64,000 nt of DNA from contig JARDYH010000003.1 in the NCBI GenBank assembly GCA_029215795.1, positions 67,588,109-67,652,108 on the forward strand, given 5' to 3'. Of the stretch, positions 23,914 through 34,410 are shown in pieces (positions within the stretch are counted from its first letter, which is position 1; every line of letters begins with the position of its first letter). A program made the translations under genes and the position numbers. Source of the DNA: Anniella stebbinsi. Its lineage: Eukaryota > Chordata > Lepidosauria > Squamata > Anniellidae. The notes under the pieces are model-generated. The model did no database searches. It saw only the letters and a list, made by a program, of their open reading frames with translations, and was not told the origin of the DNA.

Positions 23914-24128
23914 GGCTCAATTCGGACGACACGATAGTCAATGGTGGGTTGACTAACCCTAACCCTAGGGGGCACTCCCCACACAACATGGTAATAAATA
24001 ATCAACTGTGGCGTGGATGAGGATCAGCGCTGAGTTGACTATGGCAGCATTCGGATGACACAACAGTCAAAACAACTGACGATTGTTTCCCCCACACCAG
24101 TTGTTTATTGTGTCATCCGAATTGAGCC
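23914..24128. mobile_element. 215-bp MITE with GGCTCAATTCGGA inverted ends
   Basis: The left end GGCTCAATTCGGACGACAC pairs with the right end GTGTCATCCGAATTGAGCC, 17 of about 19 positions by eye. ATT flanks both ends, consistent with a 3-bp target-site duplication. Inside are ATAGTCAATGGTGGGTTGAC and an internal TTCGGATGACACAACAGTCAA, a second inner copy of the terminal motif. No coding capacity exists. A 3-bp target duplication would fit a PIF/Harbinger-type transposase, but three bases are weak evidence. Confidence 0.65.
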
Positions 24129-24181
24129 ATTCTGATTACTTAAAATTAAGTTTCACTCTGTCCAATGCAGGAAAATGTGTG

Positions 24182-24283
24182 TATGCTTATGTAGGCCTGT
24201 AAAATCCCACCTGAGAATAAGCTCCATTGAACTCAATGGGACTTACTTCTGAGTGAACAAGCATAGGATTGCGTTGTTAATGG
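24182..24283. mobile_element. palindromic MITE (GCAATCC...GTAAG family), best copy
   Basis: The left arm includes GAATAAGCTCCATTGAA and the right arm CAATGGGACTTACTTCTGAG, with a GCATAGGATTGCG end. The core TCCATTGAACTCAATGGGAC is itself palindromic. Transcribed in either direction it would fold into one hairpin. Confidence 0.6.
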
Positions 24284-25080
24284 TGTAGAAGTTGAGCACA
24301 GACTCCTTCCCCAGAGAGAGCTTTAAAAATTCTCCCCTTAGCAATTAACATGTGGAAACGGTCACAGTATTAACCTTACGTGAGTATGCCACTTTCATAG
24401 GGTCTGGGTGAAATTCTAGGCCAAAGGTATTTTAAAACATTTTATCCCAAATATACATTTCCAGAAGACACATATTTGACAGACATCAGTATTTAACCTG
24501 GATTATTTGGGTACATATTAGAGACTCATATGGCCAATTGCAGATGTCTGACAAATCAAATCTCGAAGAGATTTTCTTCTTAACTAGACAGCTCTAGTCT
24601 AGTGCTGACAGGCAACACACCTATGTCATAACACATTAGTGAATTTCAACCGCCCACAATCTAATGGTCCCATAAAAAATATCTTTCCTCAGCCAGTTCC
24701 TCTCTCTAAGGAGGTGGGGGGAGGGAGGGCACACTGCAGCAGAAGAATCTGAACCTATTTGTAACAAATGTTGAAAAATACAATAAACCAGTCCTCATTT
24801 GGCTATTCCTTGACTGAAACTTTCCTTCCCACCCTCAACTCAGTCATGACAGACTTTAAAAAAAACCCTGTGATCATTTCCCCCCCCCCCCCAGAGAACC
24901 AGGCAATTAAGAAGCATGTTCCATCAGTTTCATCTTCTCCCTCCTTTCCACCTGATAGTCTAGTCTCAAGTCCACCTTATAGGATCATTAAAGTATGGAA
25001 GTACAGAAAGCAACCCTCATCACATTGACTGGGAAACAGATGGGCTGAAAATATTTTATGTGTATATAATATCTATGTAT
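24284..25080. other. unique sequence, no gene seen
   Basis: A C-run lies at 24,880-24,893. No other feature was recognised. Confidence 0.5.
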
Positions 25081-25103
25081 GAGAGAAAGAGAGAAAGAGA
25101 GAC

Positions 25104-25166
<63 letters not shown>
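25081..25166. repeat. (GA)n microsatellite, long
   Basis: The first part is imperfect (GAAA and GACA interruptions), followed by more than 25 pure GA units. Translated minus-strand Leu-Ser runs here are artefacts of the repeat. Confidence 0.97.
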
Positions 25167-25168
<2 letters not shown>

Positions 25169-25227
25169 ATTCTGCTATGGCAGTTGTATGTAAGATAACA
25201 TAAAGTAATGCATGTTTAGTCCGAAGT

Positions 25228-25395
25228 GAGCTGCCTCTTGAAAGCCTCTAGTGTGAGAGAGCCCATGACCCCCCTGGGTAATTGGTTCCGTTGTCGTACT
25301 GCTCTAACAGTCAGGAAGTTTTTCCAGATGTCCAGCCGGAATCTGGCTTCCTGTAACTTGAGCCTATTATTCCTCCTCTCTTCTCCATAGCCAGG
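25228..25395 (-). mobile_element. CR1 LINE fragment
   Basis: The plus strand shows GAGAGCCCATGACC, AATTGGTTCCGTTGTCGTACTGCTCTAACAGTCAGGAAG and CAGCCGGAATCTGGCTTCCTG. The same words run along the CR1 copy at 49,864-50,413 in the same order and orientation. The fragment covers the end of the RT-C-terminal frame and is broken at both ends. Confidence 0.75.
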
Positions 25396-27154
25396 CTAAT
25401 TAGGGGCAAAAGCAAGTACCTACGCCTTTTTGGAATACCAAGTAAAACTGTCCCCAGGTGAATATGTCATAGAAAATGCTAGGTTTTCCAACCTGACATT
25501 TTTAAAATAGGTATATTTTCAAAAGTGCTCACCTTTCGTCATTTGCAACAGAGGTTCGCATTTCCCCCCTCATGTGCTCATTCACATGCAGGCATTAATC
25601 TAAAAGCCATGTTTACAAAAAATAAAAATAAAATAAAAATCCTGTCATGTGTTAATGACTGACATAATTTGAACCTGCGTATGCAGCCCTCAGCCTAGTT
25701 TCAGAAGTCCTATGTATGCGATTAGTTCAGGCCTCTGGCAAGAGTGGGCTCGCCCTTCCTTGGGAAAGAGGGAAAGATATAAAAGGGGGGCAGGAAGAGA
25801 AACAGGGTGACCTATCCACTTTGGCTTTGGTCCACCCACTGCCAACATGCGGCTCCAACAAATTGTGGCCCTTGACAGAAAAAAGGTCGTCCATCCCCTG
25901 TTCTAAAGAGCCATAAGAAAACTCTGCCTGGCCACTACTATTATGGCCACAGTTCACTCTCATGAGCCACAGCTGCAATTGCACACATGGCCATTGCTCA
26001 GTGGCTGTTTAATATGATCCTTTTCCAACGTCAGTCCCACATCATCAGGGCCATGACTCAGCCATCTGCGTGAGGGCCAAGTGCATGTGTATGTCCCATA
26101 GAAGGGGCACACATATGATACCATGTTTGGACCATTTAATTTCGACACAACCCCAGCCATCACCATGCGGGTCGTTTTATCTGCCACAAGTGAGATTGCT
26201 TTCCATTCCGATAGCACTAAACTGAATTAACCACATCCTGGAATCCTTAGCTGTAACTATCCTTTAAAAACACAACAACTATTCTTGCTTTCATTAACTG
26301 TGTCGGTTTCTCTTTCCCCATTAGCAACATTCTAACAGAAGCTAATTATCAGGGAATTTTTATACTGAAAACAAACAAGAAAACAAAACAATTACATTTC
26401 AAAGCTCAGTAGCAATCAAAGCCATCCAACATCATTTTCTCAGACACCACCTTCAAATTACCAATAGCACCCTACCCATTCATAAGGCCGTCTTTTAATT
26501 ATCCTGTTGGGCTTTACTTCATGTTTCCTTGCAGGCAGTTCATCACTTTGGCTTGACCCAATTTCAGTTCCCTGCATCAAAGCAGATGGAATGCTTCAGA
26601 GCTGTAGTTCACCAAGATCTATCCATCCAATGGTCAATTGGTCCGTTTCCATCTTGCTTGGGACAGAACTAAGAGACAAAAGAGCTGGAACAAAGACTGC
26701 CCCCCCACCCCCTGCAATTTCATGAGTCTGCTATCTATTATTCTATCTATTATTCTGTTACGTTTTGTGGGGTTGTGTGCCTGCAATAACGAGAGGATCC
26801 TTTAAAGAAAGCAACACAGGACAATCATACTTCATGACAGAAGAAGAAATCATACAGCCGTCAGCCGTGTTTTTGTTTGCTTCAGGATTTTTATCTGCTT
26901 AACTTCCCCATAAGTTAAATGATTCTGCTGTCCAAGGAAGCTATTCTCATCCTACCTGCACCAGTGCAACTATAAAGTCTTTATCATTACGCGACTCTGC
27001 CATGGCTGGGAATACCACAGCATCACACACAGAGGTTTCCTCTGTGAACAGATCTGTGGCACTTTCACGGGTATAGCATGGATCCATATGATGCCACATA
27101 TGACATCCCATATTCACAAAGAGTACAGTTAGATCAGCATTGTAAGAATGTGAG
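25396..27154. other. unique sequence, no gene seen
   Basis: A short A-rich patch lies at 25,617-25,640. The words GTGGCCCTTGACAG and GTCGTCCATCCC at 25,863-25,896 hint at an old dispersed repeat, but the extent is undefined. Confidence 0.5.
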
Positions 27155-27230
27155 ATGATGATGATGATGATTTACAATATTTATATACCGCTCAATTATC
27201 TAACACAGATTCCAGAGCGGTGCATTTAGC
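27155..27230 (-). mobile_element. L2/CR1-type LINE 3' terminus with (ATC)n tail
   Basis: On the minus strand the layout is CACCGCTCTGGAATCTG, GAGCGGTATATAAATATTG, then an (ATC)n tail (GATGATGATGATGAT on the plus strand). The motif GCGGTATATAAAT just before a short-repeat tail is typical of these LINE ends. Confidence 0.6.
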
Positions 27231-27630
27231 ATATCTGAAACAATGTTTTGTAGCTGTGCGACATGAATGCTTCTTGCAGCTCAGTCCAGAAATTTATGCT
27301 TCTATCACAAAGGTACAAAACTGTGATTTACATGCAGCAAATTTGGATGAATCCCAGGTCCAATCCCAAACTGGGCTGATTTGGAAAGACTCAGGAGACA
27401 TCCAAATTGAAGTGGGGTTATTCAAAGCAAACTGAACTGACTCTGAACCCCACTGAAGTTTGGTTTGTGATTCAGAGACACAGGCAGTGTGTATGCAAAG
27501 ACTGATACCTTTCCCCCAAAGTTCTCTATGTAAGGAACACACGAGTGGGAAGTAGAGGAATGGAGAAGAAATGGGTGTAGCTGTGTGACTGAGACCTCTA
27601 GCTTCTTATCACAGTGAATTATTTCACAGA

Positions 27631-27780
27631 GAGCCTATCTACACATGCAGGATAAAACACTTTGAAAACGTTTTGAAAACTGTATGTGGAGTGTGTCCTG
27701 GACCCCAACAGTTCTCAAAACTGTTATAAACCATTTTAAACCGTTTTAAACCGTTTTAAAGCAGTAGTGTAGATAGGCTC
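27631..27780. mobile_element. 150-bp MITE with 14-bp perfect inverted ends
   Basis: GAGCCTATCTACAC at 27,631-27,644 is exactly the reverse complement of GTGTAGATAGGCTC at 27,767-27,780. The interior has CACTTTGAAAACGTTTTGAAAAC and a triple TTTTAAACCG word. No clear target-site duplication was found. The short length and perfect ends suggest a non-autonomous DNA transposon, probably hAT-like by TIR style. Confidence 0.7.
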
Positions 27781-28352
27781 CAAGACTCTCCAGTCACAGT
27801 GCTTTGGGGGGAAAATCAATGCGAAGTATATCATATCGCAAAACTGTTCCAGTATACAGTGCTATTTGCTAGTACTCCATCCCAGGAGGAGGAATGTTAA
27901 AAGAACTCTAGTGGAGTGTGGAGTGGTTCTCCAGGGTTTCAGGAAGGATTTTTTCCTAGACCTACCTGGAGATGATGAGATTGAACTTGGAACTTTTTGC
28001 ATGCACTGAACTACAGCCCCTCCCAGTTCTAATAGCTCAGCCGTACAAATGCCAGGAAGGGTTGGCTCTGTTCCCTTTGGTATTTCTGCTTCAACCAGTC
28101 CGTTGTAGCAGGAGTTAGAAGAGTGTCATTCTTTATTTGGAGACACCAGTACAGGGGTGTGAAGAGTCCATCTTTCAGATCCTCAGGTTAAGCCTTGGAA
28201 CTGAAACAATGTTCTGAAGCTGAGCCCTGGCTCAAGTTAAGCCTGGGCTTTAAACCCCATATATACAGTTACTTCTGGAGAAGAATTCAACTCAGGTCTG
28301 CTCAATTCTCAGTTGGCCCTTATGATCAAACCTCTCATCAAAAACCAAACAA

Positions 28353-28981
28353 ACTCAGAAGCTGCAGCTAGTGCAAAATGCAGAAGCTAGACTGCTCACC
28401 GGAACATCTTATAAAGACAATATAACACCGGTCTTAAAAGGATTGCACTGGCTGCTTATACGCTTCTGGTCGGAATTCAAGGTGTTGGCAATTACATTTA
28501 AAGCCCTAAACAGTTTGGGACCTCAGTACTTGAGGGAACACCTCTCCCTATATATGCCTTCCCTTAAATTTGAGATCTATTGGAGAAGCCCTCCTCTGCT
28601 TCCCACCAATGCAAGACATACATTATGGTGGGACATGGGAGAGGGCTTTCTCTCTTGTGGCACCCCAGTTGTAGAATACCTTTCCCCTTGGATGTCCAAC
28701 TGGCACTGACACTGGTTTCATTTTGGCACCAAGTTTAAAAATGGCTTTTTCTCAGGGCCTTTGAGAGCGAAATTCTCCATGTTGTACATAGCTTTAATTG
28801 TTTTAATTGTTTCTATTGCTTTTTTTAAAAAAAGAATTCTACTGGTTTTAATTTGTTAACAATTTAGTATGTTTTTAGCTGTGTATATTTATTGTTTTAC
28901 ATTGTTCTGCTTTTATGCCACCCTGAGATCCCAGTGATATAGGGCAGGATACAAATGTTTTAATAAATAAATAAATAAATC
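28353..28981 (+). mobile_element. L2-type LINE, 3' part, decayed
   Basis: An open stretch at 28,371-28,709 encodes residues typical of the L2 C-terminal region. Words such as QNAEARLLTGTS, ITPVLKGLHWL and ITFKALNSLGPQYL align with [23 protein letters not shown] and [14 protein letters not shown] in the copy at 54-56 kb. The frame then degenerates. The 3' part carries TGCCACCCTGAGATCCCAG, then GGCAGGATACAAATG and an AATAAATAAATAAATAAAT tail ending near 28,981. It is 5' truncated and inactive. Confidence 0.8.
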
Positions 28982-29685
28982 ATGATTTTTGGCTAAGGAG
29001 TCCCCATCTCCAAGCTCTAGGAAAGAGAATTCCATGCCATAACCACCTAAAGGATTTGTGTAGTCACACAGTCTTCAGTTAATCAGTTTCTAGATAATTG
29101 GATGCTGATTAAATGGGGCTGTACTAAATATTTACCCACTGTTGTGAGAAAACAACCAGGCAAGAAGTCAGAAAATGGAATAGCCTACTGCTATTAAAAA
29201 AAATATTACCCTCACAGTGAAGTAGAGCTGGCTTTCTCAATATTTAATAACCTGTTAGCCATGGGGAAAAATCATGAGGAATTAAACCCATATTTCATAA
29301 TAAGTACACAGGAAACCCAGAATGCATAATCCGTATTGGTAGAGCTTTCATGCAACAGCTTAGGAACAGAACTACATTTTCCCCTTTATTTTTATACTGG
29401 ATAATTTATTATAGTGTGACTAAAAGTACTTTAAATGCAATGTTGTTTCACATCTTAGTGGCCTTCATTGTTATAATCAACTCCTTTAAAATTGACTCAA
29501 GGATTAACTCGTATGTTGTGCATGTTGCCCAATATATCACTGAAAATATATTTCAGTCCCAGCAACGATTTTCTGAAATATAAGTTACTCTTATTATTCA
29601 CATAATAAGCAGTTGATAGTTTGCCAAAAACTTCCCAGTGTGTACACCAGAGCAAAGAAGCCAAAGTAAACACAAACACATTAAG
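28982..29685. other. AT-rich unique sequence, no gene seen
   Basis: A 77-codon frame at 29,350-29,583 lacks any motif. Confidence 0.5.
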
Positions 29686-29775
29686 GCTTCAATCATGTAC
29701 TAGACATTATTCATTACCTTTTGGGTACAATGGGACTTATTTCTAAGGAAGCATGCATAAAACTGTAGCTTTAAC
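29686..29775. mobile_element. decayed palindromic MITE (GTAAG family)
   Basis: ACAATGGGACTTATTTCTAAGGAAGCATGC matches the right half of the family. The left half (GCTTCAATCATG) is strongly mutated. Confidence 0.4.
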
Positions 29776-30081
29776 TTCTCTGATGTAAAACATGTCATAT
29801 CTGCTCCCTACCAAGTCTGTGGGTCAAGATCCTGAGAGCAAGACAAGGGAGAAATGATGTAAAGAGCAGTGAAGGCAAGGTAATACTATGGTATGAAACA
29901 TAGGGTGCCTCTACAAGAGAGGTTTAATGCTCTTTGAAGTCTCATTAAAAAATTTACCTCTACACCAGCGGAGCGCAAATGGGGCGTAGAGGCGCGTTAT
30001 CTCCCCGATTGTGCGCATTATCGAATGCGCGTTAAATAGCAAGGTTTTTTTGCTCCGTCCATTAAAGCGCATTTTGATGGG

Positions 30082-30259
30082 AAGCTGCTGCCGCCGCCGC
30101 CGCTCCTCACGAGTCGCGGCGGGCTCGAGCTGCCAAACTGTCCCTTCCGCTCGCCGGAGCAGCATGAGGAGGGGGCTGCTGCTCCGGCAAGCGGAAGGGA
30201 CAGTTCGGCAGCTCAAGCCCGCCGCGACTCACGAGGAGCGACGGCAGCGGCAGCAGCTT
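30082..30259. repeat. GC-rich inverted repeat, arms of about 82 bp
   Basis: 30,082-30,163 and 30,175-30,259 are inverted copies with a spacer of about 11 bp. Shared words include AAGCTGCTGCCGC, GAGTCGCGGCGGGCT and CTGTCCCTTCCGCT. The two arms differ at several positions. Confidence 0.85.
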
Positions 30260-30471
30260 CCCATCCCCTCTCGAGTGGTATTGCCGTTTGCATCTCCTCC
30301 TCCACCGCCTCAGCCCCCAGTCGCCAGCCAGTTTCCCTCCAGTCACAAAAGCAGCCACATTTCCAAGGCAGCCAAAGGTGCCTGGCAGCGTCCAGTAGCT
30401 CTCACGCACCGCTCTCTCTCCACTGTCCTCCAGCTCCTGTTGAGGGGATCAGGCTGTCAAAAGGCGTTTGC

Positions 30472-30550
30472 GGGGAAGGAGTCGCAGGCGGGCGGGCAGG
30501 CGCCCAGAGAAGAAGCAGCCGTGCCCGCCCGCCCGCCTGCGACTCCTTCC
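30472..30550. repeat. second GC-rich inverted repeat, arms of about 27 bp
   Basis: GGAAGGAGTCGCAGGCGGGC at 30,474 onward pairs with GCCCGCCTGCGACTCCTTCC ending near 30,550. The spacer is about 23 bp and includes AAGAAGCAGCC. Confidence 0.85.
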
Positions 30551-30835
30551 CTGCAAGAGGGGCGCCTCCTGCTCGGCACCCGCGGCGGGGGGCCTGGCGG
30601 GAGGAGGAGGAGGAAGAAGAGGGGGTAAAGGAAGGCGAGGAGGAGGAGAAGCGCTCGCCTGCTACCCACAGCCTACCAGCCAGCCAGCTGGGGAGCGGCG
30701 GGGAGGGAAGGGGAGGGGAGGAAAGCGCCTTTTGTCGCCGCCTCTCGTGCAGAGGTATTAGGCATAACGGCGCTTCAGCGATAGTGCGCATAATCACCTA
30801 ACAGGGCGCAAAAGCGAATCCTTGTGGAGGGGCCC

Positions 30836-32029
30836 ATAAACAGCAGCAAAAAATACCCTTGTTGCTCAGTCCAGAAGACAAGGCCAGCCTCAAGTCTTAC
30901 CAAGTGGTCTGATTTAAGCTAATGCTGTTCAAAAGGTGTATTGCTAGCTTGGCTAGTTATTTTGTTGTTGCTTCCTTTTGCAAGAATTTTTTGGTGATAC
31001 ACAGGCCAACTTCCACCAAGTTCAGAGCTCACTAGGCAGGCTTGCATCATGACACAAGAGCAGTAACCCTTGCTTATAGGATAAAACAAGAACATCTAAG
31101 TTCCCTCGCATCCATAAACCTTAGAAACTCTCAATAGGTTGGTCTACAGAATCTTCTTTTTTTTTTTTTTTGGCAAGGATGCATAAGCATCGTTCCATTC
31201 AACCCAAAGCGTTCTTGATCCTTTCTGCATGCTCCAAGAGAGGGTTCCCAAAATAGTTACTTGAAGCACCTGCACCATGATCATCTGAGGATCCTACAAA
31301 CATTGCCCATGAAAGTGGAGGGTGCTCAAGGCCCTAACTATGTTAGATGCAACAAGATCTGAGTCAGTATAAGGCAGCTTCCTAGGTTCCTAAAACCCAA
31401 TCCTAGTCAGGAAGATTTCAGGGATGTTCATTTTTGTGAGCACCCCTATTCAATTCCTCATGACACCCCTGTTTAGGACTCCTCCAAACAGATGGTGTAA
31501 AGGAGCCAGATGGCAGGGAGAATAGTGATAATAAGACAACACCTATCTATCTTGCCTGTCTTATCCTTATTGAATTATTGAAGGGTTTCTAATGTTTGCT
31601 GCACTGCCTAAAAAGGAAAGCAGGGGAAAATATGTGCTCCCATTTATGCCATACAACAGAATAATATTGTGATATTAAAACAGGAAGATTGCAAACTGCA
31701 AACACATTCACATTGATGGTTCATCCTTATGCTGGCCTTTGATTCTGTATTTGCTACATCCGTAGTTTTCCTTAAAGCAGTCAATACATTGATCTTGCTT
31801 TGTACGTTAATGGGTCTCAAGGCTACAAAAAGCTTTAGGATGGGTGGATCTGCTAGAGAATCTTGCCAAGTGAAACTCTGTGCCAAGTAGGTTTCTCAAC
31901 TGGGATTATTGTGGATAATGTGGAGACTCATCCAGTTGCAACTACTACTACTACTACAGGGATATTTTAGAGGGTGAAAGCAGCCCAGATTGAAAGAACT
32001 GTCTTGTAAAAGAATTTTGTCAAATACCT

Positions 32030-32031
<2 letters not shown>
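30836..32031. other. unique sequence with one LINE tail, no gene seen
   Basis: At 31,345-31,396 the words GATCTGAGTCAGTATAAGGC and AGCTTCCTAGGTTCC match the common 3' end of CR1/L3-like LINEs in reptiles. A T-run of about 17 lies near 31,157, and a (CTA)n run near 31,942-31,958. No exon was supported. Confidence 0.45.

Positions 32032-32062
<31 letters not shown>
32032..32062. repeat. (CA)n microsatellite abutting a transposon
   Basis: About 15 AC units run to within three bases of the left end of the element at 32,066. Confidence 0.95.
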
Positions 32063-32065
<3 letters not shown>

Positions 32066-32066
<1 letters not shown>

Positions 32067-32416
32067 GGTGCCTCTTCACGAGAGGTTTAATGCTCTTTGA
32101 AGTCTCATTAAAAAAATTACCTCTACACCAGCGGAGCGCAAATGGGGCGTAGAGGCGCGTTATCTCTCCGATTATGCGCATTATCGAATGCGCGTTAAAT
32201 CGCGAGTTTTATTTTGCTCCGTCCGTTAAAGGGCATTTTGACTGTGTGAATAAGCGATTATGTGCATTAACTACTTGTAAGGCGCATTTGGGTCATCCGT
32301 TAATGCGCTTCGCCACCTCTCGCTGCCTCTCGTACAGAGGTATTAGGCGCAAATGCGCTTCTGCGATTATGCGCATAATCGCCTAACCAGGCGCAAAAGC
32401 GAATCCTTGTAGAGGG

Positions 32417-32420
<4 letters not shown>
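32066..32420. mobile_element. 355-bp DNA element with GGGTGCCTCT ends, copy 2 (no cargo)
   Basis: The left end GGGTGCCTCTTCACGAG and right end (reverse complement GGTCCCCTCTACAAGG) are inverted. AGA occurs directly on both flanks. The interior is dominated by GCGCATAATCGC / GCGATTATGCGC-like words that can fold on themselves. It has no coding capacity. It supplies the short form of the element at 29,903, and the two copies share long identical stretches at both ends, so they are probably close in age. Confidence 0.7.

Positions 32421-32449
<29 letters not shown>
32421..32449. repeat. (GA)n microsatellite abutting a transposon
   Basis: About 14 AG units start directly at the right end of the element. 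Confidence 0.95.
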
Positions 32450-32454
<5 letters not shown>

Positions 32455-34144
32455 ATAAAGTTGCTAAAAGGAAAATGGCATAGAGTAGGTAAAGTTTAAT
32501 GCCACTGAAACCCTGGAGTGGGAAGCACAGTTTCATTTGAAAAAGGTGTTCCAAGATTCATGCCTACTGAGAAGCAATACCCTCAACATTCTTGTAGGTC
32601 AGACTGCATTGGCTGTAGTAACTGAGTTATAGGGAAGAGGGATCTGCACATGATCAAATGCCCCCTCTCCTCTCTTCCATGTCTAGGAGAGAAAGAAAAT
32701 GGTTACAGCTAATGTCTGATGTAGAAGGCTCAGGATACAAGTCCAAACAATGATGTATGAAGCGTAATCCAGGCTCAAGTTTGGTTCTGAAATCATTAGG
32801 TTTCGGGAAGAGTGGGGCAGGAGCCTAGCCTGCACTATGTTATTTTTGCTCACCTGCCACCTGGGTCCCCAACACTGAACAAACCTCTGATTGTGGCAGT
32901 GCCTCCTCTTCACAACACTGGAAAGGGTCAATGAGCAAGCAAGCTATAAGCAGCAAATACTTTATAAAGAAGACTGCAAGAATGTGGAATGTCATTGGTT
33001 GTGGGGCTCAGCTAGACTGGCACAGTGTGCGAAGGAACCACCCATGTATCTCATCTCTTCCTTCTCATGGCAAGGGATGCTACACTTACACCTGTGCTTC
33101 CACAGGACAGATATACTAAATAAAATGGATGCAAGTATAAAGAAGGGCTCCAGACAGGGAAGAAGTTGATGATGGGTCCTTTGTTGGTACATGAGCTTCA
33201 GCAAATAAACAATCATTCCAACCACGGTTGCTGCACCTGGCCAAAGTAGAAGAGCTATTATTTTAGCCCTAACCTGACCTAGACAGTTACTATATTACAG
33301 CCCTAGCCTTGCCATGAATAGCTGACAGGGCTCTGAACTCTTAAGGTGAGTGCTGTTGTAGTATGGTGAATAGAAGAAATGCCATTCACATTCCTTCTGT
33401 ATCCTAACAGACTGGAGTTTTGACAGCTCTGCCATTAGGAGCAGTATTATCACAACTTTTACCTGGGCTATGTACTTGTATGCATGGAATATCAGATTTC
33501 AATCCATACACTCCTGTTTCCCTCTAACAGATCTCTAATCACAGCTGTGTCTAAATTAAGTATTGGATTGCTAGTCCAACTTTGATTACATTGTATTTGT
33601 TGTATTTAGCAGTAAAATTAGGAAACAGCACAAGAAACTGCCTCTAGTGTAACCTTCCTGCCTCCTAATTCATCTCCAGATATTCTCACTTGTGCTTTTT
33701 TAACTGGATGTTATTTTGCATGGAAGTATTTTCCATAAAAACACATTTCTCCAAAATAATTAAAAGTATTCAACAAGGACAACATACACAGAGTAGAAGT
33801 TAAAATCAAGTACAAACTATTCAGAAATAAAATTCTCCTTTACTGTATAGTAATTATAATAATTAAAAGTGACAGCATAGTCCCCAGTATGAGCCATGGT
33901 TATTGTTGGTTTTTTTTAAAAAAAATCTGGAAACATCAGTCAAGACAGGGATTAATTCAAGCAAAATAGCTTTCAGTTTTTTTGAGTCAATGTTGGTTCC
34001 TCTCTCTGTGTTAATTATACTACCTATAGATACTGGAGAGAATAACAACTATTGCACGCCTGTGATCCAGCAGCTTTTATCCAATGAAATGTTTTAGCAC
34101 AGCTCCATAAACTTTTCACTGGAGTAATCTCATTCTGTTTTAAT
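32450..34144. other. unique sequence, no gene seen
   Basis: Overlapping open frames at 32,891-33,225 have no motif. No repeat ends were recognised. Confidence 0.5.
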
Positions 34145-34410
34145 GCCCTTTCTACACCTAAGGGCCTTCGTGGAGGGAGGGGAATGATCCCAGACTTACC
34201 TGCTTCCAGGATCTTCCCCCAGCATACAAACACCAGCGTGACGTCCCGGAAACAAACGGGGACGTTGTGGGAGCCATTTGTTTTATAAAAAAGAACAGGA
34301 GCTGGGAGCACAATTGCACTCCACCAAAACAGTAAGGGTTAAAAATAAAGAAGCCCCAACCCCGCTCCCTCCTGATGTCCCTTGACTCCCCCCAGACCGG
34401 CTCCATCCAT
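34145..34410 (-). mobile_element. GGGATC-rich non-autonomous DNA element, copy 3, partial
   Basis: Read on the minus strand, TTTGTTTCCGGGACGTCACG, ATGCTGGGGGAAGATCC, AAGCAGGTAAGTCTGGGATC and a final TTAGGTGTAGAAAGGGC match the right half of the elements at 6168 and 10,494. The GGGATC-rich left half is missing. This copy shows the uninterrupted junction where copy 1 has its L2 insertion. Confidence 0.55.

Larger units (their letters stand above)
29903..30835. mobile_element. DNA element with GGGTGCCTCTACAAG ends carrying CpG-rich cargo, copy 1
   Basis: The left end GGGTGCCTCTACAAGAG and the right end (reverse complement GGGCCCCTCCACAAGGATTC) are imperfect inverted repeats. ATA flanks both sides, a possible 3-bp target duplication. 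The first 175 bp and the last 90 bp match the 355-bp element at 32,066-32,420 closely (for example ACACCAGCGGAGCGCAAATG and GGCGTAGAGGCGCGTTATCT). The middle, about 30,078-30,745, is unrelated to that copy: it is very GC- and CpG-rich and contains two hairpins. No transposase is encoded. The open frames in the cargo on both strands reflect high GC rather than selection. Confidence 0.65.

Noticed and set aside
23951..23969. Telomere-like CTAACCCTAACCCTA inside a MITE
   Set aside because: Only about two and a half repeats, inside a recognisable transposon whose neighbouring words (GACTAACC) explain it; too short for an interstitial telomere.
25081..25170. Leu-Ser repeat protein on the minus strand
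   Set aside because: Pure translation of a (GA)n microsatellite; the same applies to the frame over (CT)n at 60,714-60,790.
30078..30745. CpG island of a host gene promoter
   Set aside because: It lies inside transposon ends shared with 32,066-32,420 and has no exon beside it; better explained as transposon cargo, though a captured promoter is possible.
30011..30797. Long open frames on both strands (up to 205 codons)
   Set aside because: They overlap each other in several frames in very GC-rich, inverted-repeat DNA where stops are rare; the translations are low-complexity Arg/Pro/Ala/Ser.
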